NCBI GenBank assembly: GCA_036924085.1
Contig: JAVGWX010000003.1
Coordinates: 115,044,764-115,108,763 of the forward strand
Source of the DNA: Ariolimax columbianus
Lineage: Eukaryota > Mollusca > Gastropoda > Stylommatophora > Arionidae
DNA: 64,000 nucleotides
Reading direction: 5' to 3'
The stretch's first letter is position 1. Each line of letters begins with the position of its first letter. Shown here in pieces: positions 22,383 through 32,329 of this stretch. The position numbers were made by a program, and so were the translations under genes. Under the pieces are notes generated by a model. It searched no databases. It had not been told where the DNA came from and saw only the letters and a list, made by a program, of their open reading frames with translations.

Positions 22383-22845
22383 TCTGGTATTTGAATATAA
22401 ATATGAAAATTGATAAATGTGCAAGCAACTGTTCCTGCGATGAAATGGGTCTGGTATTTGCATATAAAAATGAAAATTGATAAATGTGCAAGCAACTTTT
22501 CCTGCGATGAAATAGGTCTGGTATTTGAATATAAATATGAAAATTGATAAATGTGCAAGTAACTGTTCCTGCGATGAAATAAGTCTGGTATTTGGATATA
22601 AATATGAAAATTGATAAATGTGCAGCAACCGTTCCTGCGATGAAATAGGTCTGGTATTTGGATATAAATATGAAAATTGATAAATGTGCAAGCAACCGTT
22701 CCTGCGATGAAATAGGTCTGGTATTTGGATATAAATATGAAAATTGATAAATGTGCGAGCAACTGTTCCCGAGGAAGAAAAGTGTATGATAATTGGATAT
22801 AAAAATGAAATTTGATAAATGTGCAAGCAACTTTTCCCGGAAAGA
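22383..22845. repeat. about 68-bp minisatellite, seven units
   Basis: Units contain TCTGGTATTTGGATATAAAT, ATGAAAATTGATAAATGTGC and AAGCAACTGTTCCTGCGATG at a 67-68 bp period. The long minus frames over it are array products. Confidence 0.9.
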
Positions 22846-22934
22846 AAACCTGCTGGTTCTTGGGACAATAAATATGTTGGCTCAGAAAAACATGCTGACA
22901 CGTGAACCATCGCCTCAACCCTACAAAAATAAAT

Positions 22935-23062
22935 GAAATATGCTTGCTTTGGAAGAAAATATGCTGGTTTTGGAAGAAAATGTGCTGGATTTTGGAATAA
23001 AATATGCTGGCTTTGGAAGAAAATATGCTGGCTTTGGAAGAAAATATGCTGGCTTTCAAGAC
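22935..23062. repeat. 21-bp minisatellite, six units
   Basis: Units TGCTGGCTTTGGAAGAAAAT plus A. The period is divisible by three, so short open frames appear. Confidence 0.88.
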
Positions 23063-23111
23063 ATTATCATGACTCTGGAAAAAAGGATGCTCGTGATAAT
23101 TATTGGCTTTT

Positions 23112-23812
23112 TTGTGACCCCTAGGTATCAGCTACATTTTTCTGACCCCTAGGTATCAGCTGTATTTGTCTGACCCCGAGGTATCAGCTATATTCGTCTG
23201 ATCCCGAGGTATTAGCTACATTTTTCTGACCCCTAGGTATCAGCTATATTTTGTGATCCCTAAGTATCAGCTATATTTTTCTTACACCTAGGTATCAGCT
23301 ATATTATTCTGACCCCTAGGTATCAGCTATATTTTTCTTACCCCTAGGTATCAGCTATATTATTCTGACCCCTAAGTATCAGCTATATTTTTCCCCCTAG
23401 GTAGCAGCTATATTTTTCTGACCCCTAGATATCAGCTATATTTTTCTTACTCCTAGGTATCAGCTATATTTTGTGATCCCTAAGTATCAGCTATATTTTG
23501 GTGACCCCTAGGTATCAGCTATATTTTTCTTACCCCTAGGTATCAGCTATATTTTTCTTACCCCTAGGTATCAGCTATATTATTCTGACCCCTAGGTATC
23601 AGCTTTATTTTCCCCTCTAGGTATCAGCTATATTTTTCTGACCCCTAGATATCAGCTATATTTTTGTGACCCCCTGGATATCAGCTATATTTTTGTGACC
23701 CCTGGATAACAGCTATATTTTTGTGACCCCCTGGATATCAGCTATATTTTTCTGATCCCTGGATATCAGCTATATTTTTCTGACCCCTGGATATCAGCTA
23801 TATTTTTCCTAT
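23112..23812. repeat. 28-bp minisatellite, about 25 units
   Basis: Units CCCCTAGGTATCAGCTATAT plus TTTTCTGA. The last five units carry CTGGATATCAG instead of CTAGGTATCAG, marking a subfamily at one edge. Confidence 0.9.
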
Positions 23813-24520
23813 CTACCATCTCCAGATTCTATTTTTTGAATGACCGTCTAAATATACCTCGCGTTATTTATATCCTTGGCATGTCTAGCTCTCTCAAAAC
23901 AAAGCCTGACTGTGTCTTCTGTTTGACATAGCAACATCTGATCAAGAGTCGTTTCTACATTTAGATGGTTTACTGAAATAAATCTCCTCTATCTTCTGTT
24001 GGTTTTCTCAAAGATACACTGCAGTCTATCCCTTCATGTTCTTATTCTTTCCAATGCATTTGCAGTTCTTTTACGTGTTTGAATAAAAAATATCCTTTCC
24101 TCAATCCTTTTCTTTTTAATCTTTTTTCTTCAATTTGCTGTTTCTCAAGTCCGGGAGCCTTATTTGTAAAAAAAAAAAAGGTAAAGGTAGTCCCAAGTCA
24201 AACACTGTCGTTGGGGATGAAGTGTTAGAATCTTCATGGAATACTTGAAATCCTGGTACTCAAACAGGCATGTTAATGTCTGTTACCAGGTAGCCGAAGC
24301 CCCCTCCCCCCCAGCCCTTCCTGTCATTGTACTATATATCCTTAGTTGTATACGCTTCGTTCTCTACTTCATGTTTAATCCCTGTTTATAAGTAAAATGA
24401 TTCGAATGATGCTTTATTTATCTCCTTCAACTCCTTCAAGTGAAGACATACGTAGTCGCTCATGTTTATCCGTAATTTAATGCCCTTGTTTAACACTCAT
24501 ATTGTTTACTTTCTCCGTAC
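23813..24520. other. mostly unassigned; short dispersed repeat near 24168-24345
   Basis: An A12 run near 24169 followed by GGTAAAGGTAGTCCCAAGTC and CACTGTCGTTGGGGATGAAG resembles, on the other strand, motifs at 3320-3400 and 44390-44410, suggesting an old dispersed repeat. The rest is unrecognised. Confidence 0.4.
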
Positions 24521-24523
24521 CAC

Positions 24524-24560
<37 letters not shown>
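24524..24560. repeat. (CT)n microsatellite
   Basis: About 18 CT dinucleotides. Confidence 0.95.
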
Positions 24561-24562
<2 letters not shown>

Positions 24563-24774
24563 TTTGTTGGTCTTTAACATTTTACTGCACGGTATTCTAT
24601 TTCCTGTTTTTTTAACACGAATAAAGGACTTCTTAATCGTGTGTAGTGTTTTTCTTTTTATTTCACGTTGATAGCCGTATTATCAGTTAAATTAACATTA
24701 TTTATATTGTTTTTGCAGTTGTCTTGTTTTCTCCTAATGTGGTGGTCATTGTACTGTTTTATACCTAATGGTTC

Positions 24775-26496
24775 TTCTTCTTCTTCGTACGCAGTCAGAC
24801 AGTAACCATTATTTTTTCTAAAAAAGCAGCCGTCATCCTGAGGCTGTCGACACTGCCATAGAGCTTGTCTAGTGTTTCCACCGGTGATGGCCACATCTGC
24901 TCTCTCTGATCCTCGTATGTCGGGCAGTTCTGCAGCAGATGCTCAGCGGTCATTTTCCCGGTACCACACGGGCATTCGTCGGTACCACCTATCTTCAATT
25001 TGTTGAATAGGTGGTACCTCAGTCTATTGTGGCCAGTGCGAAGTCTGAAGACAACGACCTGCTCTTTTCTGTTAAATTGGTAATAGGCATCGTTTATGGT
25101 GTGGCCAGTATGTTCGGTTTCCCATTTGGTCATGTATCTAGCTCTAATAAGCCGTTTTGACTCTTCGTATGTCATGCTAGTATCTGGTTGTGGAAGTTGT
25201 GCACCTTCTTTTGCCAGTCTGTCTGCCTCCTCGTTGCCTTGGATATTGCAGTGAGATGGAACCCACTGCACCACTACTCTTTTTGGTGCGGCCTGCTGGC
25301 AGAGTTGACAGAGTACTGCTCTTAATTCATTAAGTTCAGTATTTTTCTGGCTTTTCAGTAATGTGACTACGGCCAGGGCATCTGTAAGCAGGACTATGTG
25401 GCTTTCATTCCTTTTACCTGTCACCATTTCTTCCACTGCCGCCGTCAGTGCCTCTGCCTCCGCTCTGAAATTGCTTGTGTATTTTTCAGTAGCGAGTGAC
25501 AGTGTTATTTTTCTGCCATTTGGTAGGCTCAGGAATGCTCCTGCCCCTCCGTTCTGTGTTGTATTTGTTACGGAACCGTCGGTGTATGCATGAGTCCAGT
25601 CTATCTTGGGTATTTTTCCGTAATGAAACTCAGGGTAGTATCTCTTCTTTCTTTTTCAGACTGGCAGTTTTTGTTTCTAATACCTGGTGTATTTTCTACC
25701 ACCTCTGGAAATATATGCTGCCTCCAGGTAGGTTTTCGAACAGTAGGGATGGGCTTTGGTGTGGTTAGTGCGTTCATAGGGTCTTCGTGCATCTTTGCTT
25801 TGGCTATTTCTGCAAAGTTTCTTCGCTTTAGCTTCCCATTTGCGAAATTGTTTAGTCTCTGGTGCATTGGGTGGTCAGTCAGTCTTCTGAGTTTCTCTGA
25901 TTGCAGCTGGGCTCTGCAGTCTCTTCTGTCGGCCATGGATTGCAGTTTTGTAATCTTTTCAAGTTCTACAATCGGCGTTGACTTCATGCCTCCTGTTATA
26001 ACTCTCATGGCTTGGTTTTGGAGTTTGCTAACTTTATCGAAGTTCGTCTTTGCTGATGTTGTCCATTCCGCAATGCCATACTCGAGAACTGGTCTCACTC
26101 TTCCAGTGTACAGTTTCTTTAGTATGCTTTCGTCTGCTCCCGAGCTTGTGCCAGCAAGTTTCCTCATGATTGCCATTCTTTCTCTGGCTCTCATTCGGTT
26201 TCTCTCGATCTGACTTTTCCATGTCATGCGCCGATCAAATGTGACTCCCAGATAGTTTGAGTTGTCGTTTGGCTGAAGGTATTTGCCGTTTAGACTTAAT
26301 TTGGTGTTTTGGGGTTTGATTGATAGCGAGAATATTGTACATGTGGTTTTGTCCTCGTTTATTTTGACCAGCCATGAGTTCGCCCACTCTTCCAGCGATG
26401 TTAGGGCCTGCTGCATCCGATTTCTTGCTATGGTGAGATTGTTTTCAGAGGTCCACATAGCCAGATCGTCTGCAAACATTGGGCTATGAACTCTTC
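24775..26496 (-). mobile_element. 5'-truncated EN-RT-RNase H LINE, copy 2
   Basis: Minus-strand copy with a perfect 16-bp target duplication TTATACCTAATGGTTC at 24759-24774 and 26497-26512. The 3' tail is (GAA)4, seen as (TTC)4 from 24775. The 5' truncation falls in the RT domain only three residues before the catalytic FADD box (element begins at RRVHSP). Two coding segments remain, separated by one frameshift. Residues upstream of RRVHS in the longest open frame come from the flanking host DNA. Confidence 0.94.
24795..26496 (-). pseudogene. LINE RT (FADD onward) plus RNase H, one frameshift
   Basis: From 26496 the frame encodes FADDLAMWTSENN, YLGVTFDRRMTWKSQIE, VRPVLEYGIAEWT and the downstream linker to about 25601. 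A single-base deletion just before the RNase H start (at the PK-IDWTHAY junction) shifts the frame. The RNase H part then continues in another frame to 24795 with YTDGSVT, FRAEAEAL, VLLTDALAV, WVPSHCNIQGNEEADRLA and ECPCGTGKMTAEHLLQNCP. Apart from the deletion the copy is well preserved, in keeping with its perfect target duplication. Confidence 0.88.
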
Positions 26497-26512
26497 TTAT
26501 ACCTAATGGTTC

Positions 26513-27091
26513 AATGAATTCGAATTCAACACGAATGTTTCTGGGGTTATTTTTCATAGCAGTGCGATTTTGCTGTTCAGAGAGTCCGGACACGAGCAAG
26601 TTTTGGTTGTGAGCCGCTTCGGGCAGTAAATGATGTCATAGATGTTAGTGAATTAAGGGACAAGCTCTCCAATTTCAGCCAAACACTGCGTCTCATATAG
26701 CCTCTGACAGCAAATGTCCAACTCCAATCCTTCCTGTGGCGCATCTTATTAAAGTAATGCAGACGGGGCGAATGGCGAGCTCCTCCTGCCTTGAACCAGA
26801 CAAATGCTTCAGATAAATGAAAATCGTAAGTCTAAAAGACAACTGGTCAGGGAAACGGAAGAACTGCTGCCTTAGAGATGAGATAATGGCCTGCCAAAGG
26901 CTATCAGGGAAGTCGAAGACAACATGGGTAGATGAGACTAGCAAGTTTGTAAGGCAGCTCATCTAGGGCACAGAAGACTGACACCGAACCACATGTTGTC
27001 CTGCAAGTAGACTGGGCATCCAAAGGCTAAGGAGGTTTAACCATTTCGCTCTCTCGCCCACAAAAGGTAATGCCGAAAGCGGATGTTCTTA
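26513..27091. other. unassigned sequence
   Basis: Contains an 89-residue minus frame at 26693-26962 with no recognised domain. Confidence 0.4.
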
Positions 27092-27382
27092 GTCGACCTG
27101 TACTTCTACAGGGACAGATGTGCAGGTCCCAGCTCTGGTATGAGCTGGATATAGCCGGAAGAAGGAGTTCCTGCTTATCGGGCTAGGCTTGAGCAGCTTA
27201 ATACTCCGCTGCGTTAGATGGTTAATCGATGTGCGAGTTTATCTTAATATACTCAAACACTAGAGCAAAGTAGACCCGCAGCCTGTTAGGCGCCATCTAT
27301 GCTGCTCTAGACAAAACAGTTAACCATGGCTGATGTTATGCCATGTCGCACAGTTAGTCACCTCTTTCGAAGTGCTCTCTGT

Positions 27383-29782
27383 CCCCCAAATAAAGACCTA
27401 TCGCTCTCGAGTATGGAGGTCAGAGACTCCAACTGCATCGTAGTTGGAGATTTCAACAGCCACTCGGAGAGATGGGGATACTCTGACACAGATAGCAGAG
27501 GTGACGAAGTGGAAGATTGGGAGATAGATACAAATCTCTCCCTAATCAATAAGCCGGAGGATAGCCCTAGTTTCTATTCTAGAACATGGCGTACCACCTC
27601 GACTCCAGATTTGGCATTCTCCACACAGGACATACACCATAAAATAAACCGCCAGGTGCTAAACCAACTGGCAGGTAGCGACCACAGGCCGATCAGGCTA
27701 ACCATTGATATGGAAGTAGGCCCACAGGAAACAAAACCACTCCCACGTTGGAATTACAAACGAGCCAACTGGGACAGATTTGCAATCCTGACAGATGGGC
27801 TGTGTGAAACCATCAACACACGAAACAACAAAGTGAAGCCCATGGTGGAAAGCCTAAGCAAGGCAATAATGCAAGCCGCCACTGAAACCATCCCAAGAGG
27901 AGCTAGGAAAAACTATAAGCCCTACTGGAATGATGAGTTGCAGAAAGCGGAAGATGCAGTAACAAATGCTAGGAACATTGCAGAGCGAGAACAATCTATG
28001 GAGGCAAACATCGCACTCAAAGCCGCCACGGCGAAATACAAATACACTCTCAAGCAAACAGCAAGAGAGAGCTGGAAAAACAAAACGGAAAGCCTAAGCC
28101 TGGACAAAGAAGGGAACAAGCTATGGAAGCTAGTCAGAGCCATGAACGACGAAACCCCGTCAAAGAAACAAATTACCATCAAGCAAAGCGAAAACTTGCT
28201 CACCGGTAAGAAAGCCGCAAACGCTTTTGTCGATCACTATGCCAGAGCAAACCACATCGAGGTCCCTGCAGATAGGCATACAGACATTAGTGAAGAGCAA
28301 AAGGGGCAGGACAACATCAATACGGCATCTGAAGAGCATATGATGGCCAAATTAACAATGAGCGAAATGGAAGAGGCTATGAGAACATTAAAGAAAAGGA
28401 AATCTCCCAGAAAAGACGGGATAACAAACGAAATGCTGATGGGGCTGAGCCAAACAGCGAAGAGGAAACTGCTATCGGTCCTGAACCAAAGCTGGAAAAG
28501 GGGAATTATATCACAGGCATGGAAAGACGCAGTACTTGTACCAGTACCAAAAACAGGAAAGGACAAAACAGATCCAAATGGATACAGGCCCATCAGCCTA
28601 CTGAGCTGTGTCGGCAAGCTGATGGAACGTATGATAAACACCAGACTGATGTGGCATCTGGAAGACAAACGAATACTAATTCCACAGCAAGCCGGCTTTA
28701 GACAGCACAGATCCACTGAGGACCAGGTCATCCTCATAGCCCAGGAAATAGAAGATGCCTACCAGGCACAGAAACACACAATAGCTGTTTGGGTGGATCT
28801 AGAAAAGGCATTTGACAAAGTCTGGAAAGATGGACTTAGAGTCAAGCTAAGAAGAAGTGATGTTTGTGGGAAAATGTACAAGTGGATCAACCACTACCTC
28901 AAACAAAGAACGGCCAGAGTCCAAGTACAAGGGCAGATGAGCAAAAAGGTGACACTCGAGCAGGAAGTACCCCAAGGGGGAGTACTGTCACCCACACTCT
29001 TCCTGGTATATATAAACGACATTACAGAGAATATACCAAGAAGAGTCCATAGCTCAATGTTTGCAGACGATCTGGCTATGTGGACCTCTGAAAAGAATCT
29101 CACCATAGCAAGAAATCGGATGCAGCAGGCCCTAACATCGCTGGAAGAGTGGGCGAACTCATGGCTGGTCAAAATAAACGAGGAGAAAACCACATGCACA
29201 ATATTCTCGCTTTCAATCAAACCCCAAAATAGCAAATTAAGTTTAAATGGCAAATTCCTGCAGCCAAACGACAACCCCAACTATCTGGGAGTCACATTTG
29301 ATCGGCGCATGACATGGAAAAGTCAGATCGAGAGAAACCGAATGAGAGCCAGAGAAAGAATGGCAATCATGAGGAAACTTGCTGGCACAAGCTGGGGAGC
29401 AGACGAAAGCATACTAAAAAAACTGTACACTGGAAGAGTGAGACCAGTTCTCGAGTATGGCATTGCGGCATGGACAACAGCAGCAAAGGCGAACTTCGAT
29501 AAAGTTAGCAAACTTCAAAACCAAGCCATGAGAGTTATAACAGGAGGCATGAAGTCAACGCCAATTGTAAAACTTGAAAAGATTACAAAACTGCAATCCA
29601 TGACCGATAGAAGAGACTGCAGAGCCCAGCTGCAGTCAGAGAAACTCAGAAGACTGACTGACCATGCAATGCACCAGAGACTAACAAATTTGGGAAATGG
29701 AAAACTAAAGCGGAGAAACTTTGCAGAAATAGCCAAAGCAAAAATGCACGAAGATCCCACAAACGCACTAACAACACCATAA
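27383..29782 (+). pseudogene. LINE ORF2 part 1: endonuclease (partial) and reverse transcriptase
   Basis: Open for about 800 residues. Counting from the ATG at 27326, whose first 19 residues belong to element C, the AP-type endonuclease motifs are VVGDFNSHSERWG (about 39-51), TSTPDLAFST (about 91-100) and GSDHRPIRL (about 116). The RT shows YRPISLLSCVGKL (about 419), QAGFRQHRSTEDQ (about 454), VWVDLEKAFDKVW with catalytic Asp (about 488), VPQGGVLSPTLF (about 549) and FADD (about 579), then YLGVTFDRRMTWK in the thumb. The endonuclease nicks target DNA and the RT copies element RNA at the nick. A TAA at 29780 replaces a Lys codon kept in copy 2, ending the frame early. Without the missing N-terminal endonuclease part it should be inactive. 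Confidence 0.9.
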
Positions 29783-30743
29783 CCCATCACTACTGTACGA
29801 AAACCTACCTGGAGGCAGGATATATTTCCAGAGGTGGTAGAAAATATACCAGGTATTGGAAACAAAAAACTGCTAGACTGAAAAAGAAAGGAGAGATACT
29901 ACCCTAAGCTTTATATCGAAAAGCTACCCAAGCATGGACTGGACCCATGCATACGCCGACGGTTCTGAAACAAACACTACACAGAACGGAGGGGCAGGAG
30001 CATTCCTGAACCTACCAAATGGCAGAAAAATAACACTGTCATTCGCTACTGGTAAGTACACAAGCAACTTCAGAGCGGAGGCAGAGGCACTGAGGGCGGC
30101 AGTGGAAGAAATGGTGACACACAAAGAAAATGAAAGCCATATAGTCCTGCTTACAGATGCTCTCGCCGTAGTCACAGCGCTAAAAAGCCAGAAAAACACT
30201 GAGCTTAATGACTTAAGAGCAGCACTCTGCCAACTGTGCCAGCAGTCCGCACCAAAAAGGGTAGTGCAATAATGGGTCCCATCACACTGCAACATCCAAG
30301 GCAACGAGGAGGCAGACAGACTGGCAAAAGAAGGTGCAAGACTACCACAAACAGATACTAGTATGACGTACGAAGAGTCAAAACGGCTTTTCAAAGCCAG
30401 ATACATGACCAAATGGGAAATCGAACATACTGGTTACACCAAAAACGATGCCTATTACCAGTTGAACAGAAGAGAGCAGGTCGTTGTCTTCAGACTTCGC
30501 ACTGGCCACAATAGACTGAGGTACCACCTATTTAACAAATTAAAGATAGGTGGTACTGACGAATGCCCGTGCGGTACCGGTAAAATGACCGCTGAACATC
30601 TGCTGCAGAACTGCCCGACATACGAGGATCAGAGAGAGCAGATGTGGCCATCACCAGCGGAACTGCCAGACAAGCTTTATGGCAGTGTCGACAGCCTCAG
30701 AATGACCGCCGCTTTTTTCGAAAAAATAATGGGTACTGTCTGA
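29783..30743 (+). pseudogene. LINE ORF2 part 2: RNase H and Cys/His tail, broken
   Basis: Continuation of the same protein after the nonsense codon. A frameshift lies around 29870-29900, after which MDWTHAYADGSETN starts the RNase H domain, with FRAEAEALRAA and VLLTDALAV. A TAA at 30270-30272 interrupts it just before WVPSHCNIQGNEEADRLA. The last part (from 30363) keeps VFRLRTGHNRLRYH and ECPCGTGKMTAEHLLQNCP and stops at 30743. Confidence 0.88.
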
Positions 30744-30880
30744 CTGCGTACGAAGAAGAAGAAGAAGAAGAAATGCTCTCTGTGAAGCAGTGGCGCTATT
30801 CTTGTCCTTATCATATACAAAGACCCCGGCGGACCACTCGGCGCATATATGACATTATAACTGTAAAATGCGGCACAAGG

Positions 30881-31029
30881 TCACTGAGGCTCACACCAAA
30901 AACCGTACATATTTGACATATATATGGCGTTTCATCTTAGGAGTCTTATAAGGTTGAGGGAATGATGGTCCTTCCCCCCCCCCCCCCTCCGACCTTCCTT
31001 CCTCTCTTTCTCAAAAGGTACCACACTTC
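30881..31029. other. unassigned, with a C-rich run
   Basis: Short spacer between element C and the next LINE, containing about 14 cytosines near 30975. Confidence 0.5.
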
Positions 31030-31404
31030 TATGTCCTGGGGAATCAATAGACGGAAATCAGGGGCAAATACTGGCCCAAACCCCAATACCCTGAACCTGC
31101 TGAATATCTTTCAGTGTAATGCAGAAGAAGTAAACATTAAGAAGCAAGACTTTCATGCAAAGTATCGATATAGCACACCTTAACAGACAGCACATTTTCC
31201 AGATGAGAAGATACTAAATAGTAAGGGTGGAGCGAGACGTGCACAAAGGATGAGGCTTGATACTAATACACAACCTGTTACCAGCTAAAGAAATCTAATT
31301 CAAGACAAGAGGGCACACAAACATTGCAGGAGCAGACGTTATGATAGAACAGAAATCCCTCAAAGTATAAAACATGTTTTGTTTATCCGGAATCACCATG
31401 GAAT

Positions 31405-32240
31405 TGGAAACAGTCAAAGTACCGGACAGTCAATGTATTATTGTTGAGATTTGAACAGCAAAAGTACCAGAGTCAATGTATTATAGTTGGAGATTTGAAC
31501 AGCCAAAGTACCAGAGTCAATGTATTATAGTTGGAGATTTGAACAGCCAAAGCACCAGTCAATGTATTATAGCTCGAGACTTTAACAGTCAAAGTACCAG
31601 AGTCAATCTATTATAGCTCGAGACTTTAACAGTCAAAGTACCAAAGTCAATGTATTACAGCTCGAGACTTCAACAGTCAAAGTATCAGACTCAATGTATT
31701 ATAGCTCGAGGCTTTAACAGTCAAAGTACCAGAGTCAATGTATTATAGCTCGAGGCTTTAACAGTCAAAGCTCCAGTCAATGTACTATAGCTCGAGACTT
31801 GAACAAGGTCCCAGAGTCAATTTATTATAGCTCAAGACTTGAACAGTCAAAGTACCAAAGTCAATGTAATATAGCTCGAGACTTGAATAGTCAAAGTACC
31901 AGAGTCAATATATTATAGCTCGAGACTTTAACAGTCAAAGTACCAGAGTCAATGTATTATAGCTCGAGGCTTTAACAGTCAAAGCTCCAGAGTCAATGTA
32001 CTATAGCTCGAGACTTGAACAAGGTCCCAGAGTCAAAGTATTATAGCTCAAGACTTGAACAGTCAAAGTACCAAAGTCAATGTAATATAGCTCGAGACTT
32101 GAATAGTTAAAGTACGAGAGTCAATGTATTATAGCTCGAAACTTGAACAGTAAAAGTACCAGAGTCAATGTATTATAGCTCGAGACTTGAACAGTCAAAG
32201 TACCAGAGTCAATGTATTATAGCTCGAGACTTGAACATTC
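31405..32240. repeat. 44-bp satellite derived from LINE endonuclease GDFN motif
   Basis: About 19 units containing GTACCAGAGTCAATGTATTA and TAGTTGGAGATTTGAACAGC, later drifting to TAGCTCGAGACTTTAACAGT. In the LINE frame the early units read CIIVGDLNSQS, matching CIVVGDFNSHS of the 27-kb LINE at 27430-27465, with a 13-base identical run TAGTTGGAGATTT. A segment of about 215 bp (with CTCCAG and AACAAGGTCCC variants) occurs twice, near 31760 and 31975, giving a higher-order duplication. Confidence 0.88.
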
Positions 32241-32253
32241 ATTCAGAAAGATT

Positions 32254-32272
32254 GGGGGGGGGGGGGGGGGAT
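32254..32272. repeat. G homopolymer run
   Basis: About 18 guanines between the two LINE-derived arrays. The codons around it still align to the endonuclease region after HSER. Confidence 0.9.
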
Positions 32273-32329
32273 TGAAGAGGTGGTTTACTAAAGGAGAAGA
32301 ACTTGAAGATCAACCGATCTTTTTTCAAG

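Larger units (their letters stand above)
27383..30773 (+). mobile_element. EN-RT-RNase H LINE, copy 3, longest in the window
   Basis: Plus-strand copy of about 3.4 kb. Its ends are set by the duplication TGCTCTCTGT at 27373-27382 and 30774-30783, and by an empty site in the other element C copy, where ACAGAGAGCA occurs once at 62037-62046. It is truncated within the endonuclease domain, starting at the codons for PPNKDLSL, and ends ten bases after the stop at 30741-30743 with a (GAA)7 tail. There are two nonsense mutations and at least one frameshift after the RT domain. Confidence 0.94.
27092..30880 (+). mobile_element. element C, copy interrupted by a LINE
   Basis: The left part (27092-27382) and right part (30784-30880) together match the inverted copy at 61966-62540 in order: ACTTCTACAGG; GGGCTAGGCTTGAGCAGC; GATGGTTAATCGATGTG; ACTCAAACACTAGAGCAAAG; TAACCATGGCTGATGTTATG; then after the LINE CTCTCTGTGAAGCAGTGG and AAAGACCCCGGCGGACCA. 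Class unknown; I see neither terminal inverted repeats nor coding sequence. Partial copies are at 11866, 22262 and 53695. Confidence 0.82.

Noticed and set aside
22347..23059. 229- and 187-residue minus frames
   Set aside because: They follow the 68-bp and 21-bp arrays and continue into unrelated flanks.
23112..23812. CRISPR-like direct repeat arrays (also at 13190, 39093, 49830)
   Set aside because: The units are contiguous tandem repeats without unique spacers, in an animal genome; no cas genes are present.
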